11,932 nucleotides of DNA from assembly GCA_049613665.1 (NCBI GenBank), contig JBMZCV010000155.1, positions 1-11,932 of the forward strand. Reading direction: 5' to 3'. Shown here in pieces: positions 6,459 to 11,932 of this stretch. Each line of letters opens with the position of its first letter. Position 1 is the first letter of the stretch. Source of the stretch: JBMZCV01 sp049613665. GTDB lineage: Bacteria > Bacteroidota > Bacteroidia > Chitinophagales > UBA2359. The translations under genes were made by a program, and so were the position numbers. A model generated the notes under the pieces. The model was not told the origin of the DNA. It was given only the letters and a program-made list of their open reading frames with translations, and did no database searches.

Positions 6459-7415
6459 ATGAAAATCGTTATTTTAGATGCTTATACATTAAATCCTAGC
6501 GACTTGAGTTGGGAAAAAATTAGAAGTTTGGGCGAAACAACTATTTATGACTATACACCTCCACATTTAACGGTAGAAAGAAGCAAAAATGCAGATATTT
6601 TAATTATTAACAAAGTTGTTATCAGTGAAGAAATTTTGCAACAATTGCCCAAGCTAAAATTTATCGCACTCACAGCTACTGGCTTCAATAATATTGATAT
6701 TCGAGCGACGCAAAAACGAAACATTCCTGTTTCAAATATCCGAAACTATGGAACACCAGCCGTTGCCCAACATACTTTTGCCTTACTTTTGGCACTTACC
6801 AATCATGTTGCAGATCACCATCAAAGCGTGATTGATGGACAATGGCAACAAACAAGAGATTTTTGCTTTTGGAATAAGCCTTTGATTGAATTGCACAACA
6901 AAACAATGGGAATTGTAGGATTTGGCCAAATTGGGCAAAAAGTAGCAGAAATAGCAAAAAGTTTTGGCATGAAAATAATAGCTTTTCAGCCAAGTATGAA
7001 AGCTAGTTTCCGAAACGATATTTTGTTTACAAATGATATGAAAAAACTATTTAGCGAAAGTGATATTATTAGCTTACATTGCACTTTAAAAGCTGAAAAT
7101 CAAGGCTTTGTAAATAAAAAGTTGCTACAATGTATGAGAAAAACAGCTTACCTTATCAATACTGCTCGTGGTGCTTTGATTAATGAAAAAGACTTGTATG
7201 AAGCTTTGCAAAATGGCACAATTGCAGGTGCTGCTCTCGATGTATTGTGTGTAGAACCTCCTACCAAAAAAAATATACTTTTCGATGCTCCAAACTGTAT
7301 CATTACACCTCACAATGCGTGGGCGAGTTTTGAATCTCGTAGCCGAATGATGGATTTGTTGTATGAAAATATGATGGCTTTTTTGGCTGGAAAACCGAAA
7401 AATTTAATTGTTTAA
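6459..7415 (+). CDS. D-2-hydroxyacid dehydrogenase (glycerate dehydrogenase-like)
   Basis: A 318-residue member of the D-isomer-specific 2-hydroxyacid dehydrogenase family, which interconverts 2-oxoacids and D-2-hydroxyacids using NAD(P)H. The two-domain arrangement is intact: a split substrate-binding domain (about 1-100 and 290-318) and a central Rossmann domain. Seen are TATGFNNID (72-80), GFGQIG dinucleotide loop (154-159), catalytic Arg237 in INTARGALI, Glu266 in VEPP, and His285 in TPHNAWAS. TPHNAW and overall similarity point to the hydroxypyruvate/glycerate dehydrogenase branch rather than lactate dehydrogenase. Where many NAD-dependent members have Asp after the second Rossmann strand, this protein has Gln177 (AFQPS), so NADP use is possible. 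It is the last gene of the operon, 17 bp after the lipoprotein gene. Another 324 bp, with repeat copy C, separate it from the nucleotidase. Confidence 0.92.
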   Translation: MKIVILDAYTLNPSDLSWEKIRSLGETTIYDYTPPHLTVERSKNADILIINKVVISEEILQQLPKLKFIALTATGFNNIDIRATQKRNIPVSNIRNYGTPAVAQHTFALLLALTNHVADHHQSVIDGQWQQTRDFCFWNKPLIELHNKTMGIVGFGQIGQKVAEIAKSFGMKIIAFQPSMKASFRNDILFTNDMKKLFSESDIISLHCTLKAENQGFVNKKLLQCMRKTAYLINTARGALINEKDLYEALQNGTIAGAALDVLCVEPPTKKNILFDAPNCIITPHNAWASFESRSRMMDLLYENMMAFLAGKPKNLIV

Positions 7416-7437
7416 CAAATAAATAATATTTTTGTTT
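7414..7437 (+). terminator. Weak terminator-like hairpin after the hydroxyacid dehydrogenase
   Basis: AACAAA (7414-7419) pairs with TTTGTT (7431-7436) across an AT-rich loop overlapping the stop codon region. The stem is short and there is no clean U-tract afterwards. It is listed because it sits at the operon's 3' end. Confidence 0.25.
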
Positions 7438-7458
7438 CTAATTTCGCCACAAACGTTT

Positions 7459-7681
7459 CAGCTATTCTCGGTTTAACAAAAGAAACCTTTTTTGATAGGG
7501 GAAACATACTATTTTTCAGTAAAACAGGGCATAAAAAAGGCAAACATTAGTCGTCTTAGCCTAAAAAAAATAGTATGTTTAAACTTTTGATAAAAAAAGA
7601 CCTTAAAAACTAATTGCTGACACAGAAAAACAAACAAGTGTTTTTTTTATAATATTTATTTTATTTCAAAGCGAGAATAGT
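7459..7681 (+). mobile_element. Repeat copy C (C/D subfamily), core 7459-7620, possible full length to 7681
   Basis: The 162-bp core (7459-7620) matches copy D with 16 differences (about 90%), including an identical 69-bp run (7531-7599). It holds the 15-bp arms AAACATACTATTTTT (7502-7516) and AAAAATAGTATGTTT (7566-7580) around a 49-nt spacer. Core ends are inverted (CAGCTATT / AATTGCTG). A longer element is also possible: CTATTCTCG (7462-7470) is repeated inverted as CGAGAATAG (7672-7680), and just outside lie perfect 11-bp direct repeats CACAAACGTTT (7448-7458 and 7682-7692), like a target-site duplication. It fills most of the gap before the nucleotidase gene, ending 58 bp before its ATG, and contains no coding sequence. 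Confidence 0.75.
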
Positions 7682-7739
7682 CACAAACGTTTTGCATCTA
7701 TGATACTTTTTTATATTTCATTTTAAACGAATAAAAGAT

Positions 7740-9302
7740 ATGCGTTCACTAAAAATCAATATTTTACTATTTTGCTTTCTACTCTATTTCTCTGGCTGTC
7801 ATTTGCTAAAGAAACCAACTAAAACAACAGCAGATGATGGAAAAATAGAATTTGTTTTTTTGCAAATCAATGATGTTTATGAAATTGCTCTGCTAGAAGG
7901 CGGAAAAGCAGGTGGCTTGGCAAGAGTTGCTACTATTCGCAAAGATTTGCTATTGCAAAACCGAAATACACTTACTGTTTTGGCTGGCGACTTTCTGAAT
8001 CCTTCTCTTATCGGAACGGTAAAACACGAAGGAAAACGCATTAAGGGAAAGCAAATGGTAGAAACCCTAAATGTGTTAGGTCTTGATTTGGCAGCATTTG
8101 GCAATCACGAATTTGATTTGAAAGAAAATGAATTGCAAGAACGCTTAAACGAATCTACCTTTGATTGGGTATCGAAAAATGTAAAACATAAACAAGGCGA
8201 TAAATTATCAGCTTTTGTTAAATATCAAAATGACAAGACAATTCCTATTCCAGAAACCTATATTTGGGACATAAAAGACGCAGATGGTACGACAGCAAAA
8301 GTAGGAGTTGTAGCCGTAACATTGCCTTTCAACAAAAAAAGCTATGTGCATTACGATGATTTTACACAAGCCGCAAAAGAAGCTTACGACGAATTGGCAG
8401 CAACTTGCGATGTTGTTGTGGCACTCACGCATTTAGACATTGCCGATGATTTAAAGCTTGCAGAACAGTTGCCAAATTTGAAGCTCGTAATGGGCGGACA
8501 CGACCATCATAATATGAGACATGAAGTAGGCAATGTTGTGGTGGCGAAAGCTGATGCAAATGCCAAAACGGTTTATGTGCATCAATTGAAATTGGATAAA
8601 ACAGCGAAAACAACAAATGTAAATTCTATTTTGATGACGATAGACGATAATATAACAGAAGATGCAACAACCGCAAAAGTTGTCAATAAATGGAATATGA
8701 TTGCAGAGCGTTCTTATTCAGATTTAGGTTTTGAACCCAATAAATTGGTTTTAGATACTGACGAAGTTTTGGAAGGAAGGGAAGGAATTATCAGAAAACA
8801 ACAGACAAATTTAGGTTCGATTGTGGCAAAATCTATATCGGCAGCTTATCCAAAAGCAGCTTGTAGCATCGTGAATAGCGGTTCTATTCGAGTAGATGAC
8901 CAACTGACAGGCAAGATTACACAGTTCGATATTATGCGAACTTTGCCTTTTGGCGGCAGTATTTTGGAAGTGCGAATGAAAGGAGATTTGCTTTCTAAAG
9001 TTGTGCAAATAGGCAGAACCGAAAATGTCGGAAAAGGTGGTTTTTTGCAGTTGGATAAAGTGAGTTGGAACGAAAAAGAAAATAAAGCATATATAAATGA
9101 CAAAGAAGTAGATGCTAATGAATATTATTTGGTTGCAATATCTAGTTTTTTAATGACAGGACGTGAGTCTAATCTCGATTTTTTGACAGAAGAAAACGAA
9201 GGTGTGAAACATATTAATCGGCCAGATAAAAACGATAAAACGAATAAGAAAAACGATATTCGCCTGACTATTATTGATTATATGCAAAAAATGAAACAGT
9301 AA
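7740..9302 (+). CDS. Lipoprotein 5'-nucleotidase / bifunctional metallophosphatase (UshA-like)
   Basis: A 520-residue envelope protein with an N-terminal metallophosphoesterase domain (about 35-290) and a C-terminal 5'-nucleotidase domain (about 330-510), the UshA/CD73 arrangement. A lipoprotein signal ends at FSGC, giving lipidated Cys20. Metal-site motifs: IND-VYE (43-48), GDF with Asp84, GNHEFD (121-126), THLD with His231, GGHDH (252-256). The C-terminal substrate domain shows NSGSIR (379-384) and FGGS (404-407). The first motif has Tyr47 where UshA has the metal ligand His (DxH). The DVYE form is known to me from a subgroup of the family, so the protein may still be active. It probably hydrolyses nucleotides or related phosphoesters in the periplasm. 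It is monocistronic: repeat C upstream, hairpins and repeat D downstream. Confidence 0.92.
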   Translation: MRSLKINILLFCFLLYFSGCHLLKKPTKTTADDGKIEFVFLQINDVYEIALLEGGKAGGLARVATIRKDLLLQNRNTLTVLAGDFLNPSLIGTVKHEGKRIKGKQMVETLNVLGLDLAAFGNHEFDLKENELQERLNESTFDWVSKNVKHKQGDKLSAFVKYQNDKTIPIPETYIWDIKDADGTTAKVGVVAVTLPFNKKSYVHYDDFTQAAKEAYDELAATCDVVVALTHLDIADDLKLAEQLPNLKLVMGGHDHHNMRHEVGNVVVAKADANAKTVYVHQLKLDKTAKTTNVNSILMTIDDNITEDATTAKVVNKWNMIAERSYSDLGFEPNKLVLDTDEVLEGREGIIRKQQTNLGSIVAKSISAAYPKAACSIVNSGSIRVDDQLTGKITQFDIMRTLPFGGSILEVRMKGDLLSKVVQIGRTENVGKGGFLQLDKVSWNEKENKAYINDKEVDANEYYLVAISSFLMTGRESNLDFLTEENEGVKHINRPDKNDKTNKKNDIRLTIIDYMQKMKQ

Positions 9303-9303
9303 A

Positions 9304-9333
9304 TTTCCAATGAAAACGTTCTTTTTTTGGAAA
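9304..9333 (+). terminator. Hairpin just after the nucleotidase stop codon
   Basis: TTTCCAA (9304-9310) and TTGGAAA (9327-9333) form a perfect 7-bp stem with a 16-nt loop starting two bases after the stop codon. It is weak in GC and lacks a downstream U-tract, so it may simply stabilise the transcript 3' end together with the stronger hairpin that follows. Confidence 0.35.
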
Positions 9334-9340
9334 AACTGAA

Positions 9341-9373
9341 AGAGATGACATATTTTAAAAATATTTCATCTCT
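9341..9373 (+). terminator. Strong 33-nt hairpin downstream of the nucleotidase gene
   Basis: A near-perfect palindrome: AGAGATGA pairs with TCATCTCT, then one C/T mismatch, then ATATTTT pairs with AAAATAT around a single central base. It is 38 bp after the nucleotidase stop, between convergent genes, so it could end transcription in both directions. No long U-tract follows on the plus strand. It directly abuts copy D, which begins at 9377. Confidence 0.5.
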
Positions 9374-9376
9374 AAA

Positions 9377-9538
9377 TCAGCGATTATTTTTTAAGACCTT
9401 TTTTTATCAAAAGTTTAAACATACTATTTTTTTTAGGCTAAGACGACTAATGTTTGCCTTTTTTATCCCCTGTTTTACTGAAAAATAGTCTGTTTCACTT
9501 GCAAAACAATATTTTTTTTGTTAAACCAAGAATAGCTG
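9377..9538 (-). repeat. Repeat copy D (C/D subfamily), inverted relative to C
   Basis: The reverse complement of this 162-bp stretch matches the core of copy C with about 90% identity and no gaps. Its arms are at 9417-9431 (perfect consensus) and 9481-9495 (one change, AAAAATAGTCTGTTT), again with a 49-nt spacer. The ends read CAGCGATT (from 9378) and AATAGCTG (to 9538). Flanking 9-mers TCTCTAAAT (9369-9377) and TATCTAAAT (9539-9547) differ at one base, a possible decayed target-site duplication. The extra 61 bp present at the right end of C are absent here; the nucleotidase hairpin lies in that place. The copy ends 12 bp from the stop codon of the Ppx/GppA gene, between convergent genes. Confidence 0.75.
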
Positions 9539-9550
9539 TATCTAAATTAT

Positions 9551-10456
9551 TCAATTGTAGTTTAATTGCTTTTCCATTTTTTCTTGAAACAATTGTCTAA
9601 CAACACCATCAGCAAGTCCTATTTTCGGCACAATCACTTGCTTAATCCCTGTTTGTTTCATAATAAAAAGAAAAATATCTAAAGCAGGAACAATAACCTC
9701 TGCCCTATCCTTATTCAAATCTTGCAACATAATGCGGTCTTCCAACGACAATTTGTTGAGTAACTCTCGCTCTTGCACTAAATAGTCATATTGCAAAGGG
9801 TGACCATATCTATTGTTAGAACGTTTGAAAACTCGATTGATATTTCCGCCCGAACCAATGATAGCTAAAGGCATTTGCGGCTGAATTTTTTGCTCCAACC
9901 ATTTTTGCAAAGCCATCCATTTTTCTGCTTTTACTTTTTGCTTAAACAAACGAATCGTACCGATTTTAAATGACTTTGAAAGACCCAAAGCATCGCCTTT
10001 TAGCAAAGAAATTTCGGTGCTACCGCCGCCCACATCTACATAAAGATGAGCAAAACGCCTATCGAGCAAGTGCGAAAGTTTATTAGACAAAATCAGTTTT
10101 GCCTCCTCTTGTCCATCAATCAAGCGAATTTCGATACTACTTTTTTTCTTCACAGCAGCCATCACTTTGTCGCCATTTTGAGCCTCTCGCAAAGCCGAAG
10201 TTGCACAACAACGATAATCTTCCACTTCATAAACATCCATAATAAGCCGAAAAGCTTGCATTGTTTTGATGAGTTTAGCAAGCAAAGCTTCCGAAATTCG
10301 TTTTTCGGTAAATGCTTCCATTCCTAAACGAACAGGAACTCTATAAAGTTTTATTTTTTTTATGTATAATTCATTCGTATTCTCATCTTTATAGCCTACA
10401 TCGGCGACCAACAAACGAACTGCATTTGAACCTATATCAATAGCTCCTAATCTCAT
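9551..10456 (-). CDS. Ppx/GppA-family phosphatase (exopolyphosphatase-like)
   Basis: A 301-residue protein consisting only of the ASKHA-type Ppx/GppA domain, without the C-terminal HD domain found in long versions such as the E. coli proteins. This short form is common in Bacteroidota. Motifs: AIDIGSNAVRLL phosphate-1 loop (5-16), ATSALREAQNG (85-95), GQEEA with the catalytic-type glutamate near Glu117 (115-119), DVGGGSTE phosphate-2 loop (141-148), GSGGN (201-205) and DRAEVIVPALDIF near the C-terminus. Family members release phosphate from inorganic polyphosphate or convert pppGpp to ppGpp; sequence alone does not choose. It is the last gene of a probable minus-strand operon, 39 bp after dtd. 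The ATG at 10456 gives the family's usual N-terminus. Confidence 0.92.
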   Translation of the reverse strand: MRLGAIDIGSNAVRLLVADVGYKDENTNELYIKKIKLYRVPVRLGMEAFTEKRISEALLAKLIKTMQAFRLIMDVYEVEDYRCCATSALREAQNGDKVMAAVKKKSSIEIRLIDGQEEAKLILSNKLSHLLDRRFAHLYVDVGGGSTEISLLKGDALGLSKSFKIGTIRLFKQKVKAEKWMALQKWLEQKIQPQMPLAIIGSGGNINRVFKRSNNRYGHPLQYDYLVQERELLNKLSLEDRIMLQDLNKDRAEVIVPALDIFLFIMKQTGIKQVIVPKIGLADGVVRQLFQEKMEKQLNYN

Positions 10457-10495
10457 AATAATTAATTAACATTTTTACAACAAAAGAACAAAAAC

Positions 10496-10948
10496 CTAAA
10501 CTTTCATCTGTGAATCTATCACAATAGTAACAGGGCCATCATTGATAAGCGAAATTTTCATATCTGCACCAAACTCTCCTGTTTGTACTTTGGTTTGCAA
10601 ATGACCTTGAATTTCTTCAACAAACTTTTCATACAAAGGAATAGCTACATCTGGCTTTGCTGCTTTGATAAAAGAAGGTCTATTTCCCTTTTTTGTGCTA
10701 GCATGTAGCGTAAATTGGCTCACCACAATTATTTGTCCAGCAATATCTTTTACCGAAAGATTCATCAATCCTTTTTCATCATTGAAAATGCGAAGATGAG
10801 CAGCTTTTCGACAAAGCCAAACGATATCTTCTTTGGTATCTGCATTTTCTATGCCCAACAAAATGAGCAAACCTTGCTGAATATCTGCTACTTTCTTTCC
10901 TGAAATACTCACAGAAGCCTCCGACACTCTTTGTATGACGATTTTCAT
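10496..10948 (-). CDS. dtd: D-aminoacyl-tRNA deacylase
   Basis: A 150-residue Dtd of canonical length. It removes D-amino acids, and also glycine mischarged on tRNA-Ala, from tRNA, and so recycles tRNA and protects translation. Both family motifs are intact: SQFTL (77-81) and NDGPVT (136-141), whose Gly138-Pro139 pair is the cross-subunit chiral-selectivity element of the homodimer. The N-terminal MKIVIQRVSEASV and GNRPSF (88-93) are also typical. It is cytoplasmic. The start codon is 8 bp past the stop of the ABC ATPase gene and it precedes the Ppx/GppA gene by 39 bp, so the three are probably cotranscribed. The pairing with an ABC ATPase gives no obvious functional link. Confidence 0.97.
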   Translation of the reverse strand: MKIVIQRVSEASVSISGKKVADIQQGLLILLGIENADTKEDIVWLCRKAAHLRIFNDEKGLMNLSVKDIAGQIIVVSQFTLHASTKKGNRPSFIKAAKPDVAIPLYEKFVEEIQGHLQTKVQTGEFGADMKISLINDGPVTIVIDSQMKV

Positions 10949-10956
10949 ATTTTTAT

Positions 10957-11601
10957 TTATTTTTGTAACTTTTTGTTTTTATGTGCAAAATCTTTTATAA
11001 ATAGCTGTTGCTCACAAAAATGATATTCGTGTGGCTGATTCGATGCAATAATCAAAAGGCGATTTTCGGAAAATTGCATGACCATTTTTTCGTACCATTC
11101 ACAGCCTTCTTCATCCAAATTTGTGGTTGGTTCATCGAGTAAAATAATTTTTGTATCAGCCAAAAGAGCCAAAACCAACTTTACACGCTGTTTCATGCCA
11201 GAAGAAAAATATCGCAATTGCTTGTCTTTTGCATGAGCCAAATTGGTGTATTGCAAAGCATTTTCTAGGCTTATATTTGGCAAAAATGGCTTAAATTGCG
11301 ACTGAAAATCTAGCATTTCATTCAAAGTTAGTCTATCAATAAGTGAAACAGATGGAGCAGCCCAAGAAATATATTTATAAATTTCTTCAATCGTAATTTC
11401 TTTATTATCAAAGTTTTCGTAAATAATTTTGCCTTTTGTGGGCGACAATATACCCGACAAAATTTGTAATAAAGTAGATTTTCCAGAACCATTTGCTCCT
11501 AAAATTGCATATTTTTGGCCTATTTCAAAAGCATAATTTACGTCTTTGAAAATCCATTCGTATCGAAACCGTTTGCTAATATTTTCTAATCTTATTTTGA
11601 T
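10957..11601 (-). CDS. ABC transporter ATP-binding protein with a non-standard start codon
   Basis: A 214-residue ABC ATPase when started at ATC (11601-11599); the frame then reads MKIRLENISKRFRYEW, a normal ABC beginning. Positions counted from there: Walker A GANGSGKST (35-43), signature FSSGMKQR (132-139), Walker B KIILLDEP (151-158), D-loop TNLD (160-163). Asn188 in ASNQPHE takes the place of the H-loop histidine. The usual Q-loop region reads ISWAAPSVSL, without an obvious Gln. The frame is closed by TAG at 11608-11610, and no ATG, GTG or TTG lies between that stop and Walker A. The first standard codon, TTG at 11460, would delete Walker A and cannot be the true start. No permease gene is in the window. 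First gene of a probable operon with dtd and the Ppx/GppA gene. The family call is firm; the exact start is uncertain. Confidence 0.85.
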   Translation of the reverse strand: MKIRLENISKRFRYEWIFKDVNYAFEIGQKYAILGANGSGKSTLLQILSGILSPTKGKIIYENFDNKEITIEEIYKYISWAAPSVSLIDRLTLNEMLDFQSQFKPFLPNISLENALQYTNLAHAKDKQLRYFSSGMKQRVKLVLALLADTKIILLDEPTTNLDEEGCEWYEKMVMQFSENRLLIIASNQPHEYHFCEQQLFIKDFAHKNKKLQK

Positions 11602-11656
11602 AAAAAGCTATTCTAAAAAGTAAATAAATAGTAGCAGAAAAATTATTTTCCACCAT
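11576..11656 (-). other. 26-codon ORF overlapping the 5' end of the ABC ATPase gene
   Basis: An ATG at 11656 opens a 26-codon frame (MVENNFSATIYLLFRIAFYQ, then six more residues) ending at TAG 11578-11576, inside the ABC gene but in another frame. The predicted -7 element ends at 11661, so this ATG would be at or near the mRNA 5' end. It may be chance. It may also be a leader peptide, or the original N-terminus separated by a one-base change: removing one T from the T5 run at 11603-11607 would join it to the ABC frame. Confidence 0.3.
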
Positions 11657-11660
11657 GCCG

Positions 11661-11687
11661 TAAAGATAGTTATAGTTTTTGCATCAA
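11661..11687 (-). promoter_or_regulatory. Likely promoter of the ABC-dtd-ppx operon
   Basis: On the minus strand, TATCTTTA (11668-11661) is the same -7 variant seen before the nitronate monooxygenase-like gene. A TTG lies upstream at 11687-11685, but the spacer is 16 nt rather than 19-20, so only the -7 part is well supported. Transcription would start near 11655. Confidence 0.45.
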
Positions 11688-11826
11688 AAAAATAAAAAAA
11701 TCACATTTTTCAAGAACTTTTTAAGTATTTAAGCTGTTTAGAATAATAATGTTGCGAAAGTAGAAAAAACATGCTATAAAATGCTTGTTTTTTTTTCACA
11801 AATTTTTTTTTTTCAAAAAAGTCTCT

Positions 11827-11834
11827 TATCTTTG
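11827..11834 (+). promoter_or_regulatory. -7 element of the tRNA-Gln promoter
   Basis: TATCTTTG is an exact match to the Bacteroidota -7 consensus TAnnTTTG, 47 bp before the tRNA. The expected -33 region is a T-run without a clear TTTG. It faces away from the ABC operon promoter, so the two units are divergent. Confidence 0.6.
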
Positions 11835-11881
11835 CGATGCTTTAAGAAAAAAGCAACTTTTTACCATATTATATATGAGAA

Positions 11882-11932
11882 AGACCCATAGTGTAATGGT
11901 AGCACTCCAGTTTTTGGTACTGTCAGTTCAGG
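11882..11932 (+). tRNA. tRNA-Gln (anticodon UUG), 5' part, cut by the window end
   Basis: The sequence folds as the first two thirds of a tRNA: acceptor strand AGACCCA (11882-11888), D-stem GTGT/GCAC (91-94 and 102-105 of the 11800s) around AATGGTA, anticodon stem CCAGT/ACTGT (11907-11911 and 11919-11923) around loop TTTTGGT with anticodon TTG at 11914-11916, then the start of the T-stem, CAGG, at 11929-11932. The outermost pair of the anticodon stem would be a C-T mismatch. The T-loop and 3' acceptor strand lie beyond the window. Confidence 0.88.

Noticed and set aside
8846..9103. 85-residue minus-strand ORF within the nucleotidase gene
   Set aside because: Antisense shadow of the well-supported C-terminal 5'-nucleotidase domain.
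10957..11460. ABC ATPase starting at TTG 11460
   Set aside because: This start would remove Walker A, which is intact and in frame just upstream at about 11473-11499; the gene must start further upstream.

Overview
The window is an AT-rich chromosomal segment from a member of the Bacteroidota. The evidence is protein family resemblance (the MarR, DUF4397, dtd and ABC genes all look Bacteroidota-like), the lack of clear Shine-Dalgarno sequences, and promoter elements of the Bacteroidota type (TAnnTTTG at -7, TTTG at -33), for example before the tRNA-Gln gene and the nitronate monooxygenase-like gene. An affiliation near the Cytophagales or a related order is possible, but this is an inference and the genus cannot be named. 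Almost all the genes are housekeeping or accessory-metabolism genes with intact motifs.

Layout. 1-98: partial copy A of a repeat family. 199-657 (-): MarR-type regulator. 691-872: complete repeat copy B. 886-1563 (-): endonuclease V. 1564-2018: non-coding, with a promoter at its right end. 2019-2972 (+): nitronate monooxygenase/FabK-like flavoenzyme. 3112-4212 (+): anhydro-N-acetylmuramic acid kinase. 4387-7415 (+): probable operon of an extended SDR, a three-module DUF4397-like lipoprotein and a D-2-hydroxyacid dehydrogenase. 7459-7681: repeat copy C. 7740-9302 (+): lipoprotein 5'-nucleotidase/metallophosphatase, followed by hairpins. 9377-9538: repeat copy D, inverted relative to C. 11601-9551 (-): probable operon of an ABC ATPase, D-aminoacyl-tRNA deacylase and a Ppx/GppA phosphatase. 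11882-11932 (+): 5' part of tRNA-Gln(UUG), cut by the window end.

The most unusual content is the repeat family. Every complete copy has a 15-bp inverted repeat (AAACATACTATTTTT / AAAAATAGTATGTTT) around a spacer of exactly 49 nt, while outer sequences differ between two subfamilies (A/B and C/D). Copy B has terminal inverted repeats bounded by an 8-bp direct repeat, so the family looks like a non-autonomous miniature transposable element. The copies form two inverted pairs, each enclosing one gene (marR; the nucleotidase). No transposase is present in the window.

The second oddity is the ABC ATPase gene. Its reading frame is intact through Walker A, but it has no ATG, GTG or TTG between the upstream stop and Walker A. 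It must start at a rare codon (best candidate ATC at 11601), or the sequence carries an error or mutation. The genes otherwise do not form one pathway: they include DNA repair (endonuclease V), cell-wall recycling (AnmK), D-aminoacyl-tRNA proofreading (Dtd), periplasmic nucleotide or phosphoester hydrolysis, and polyphosphate/ppGpp-type phosphatase activity.
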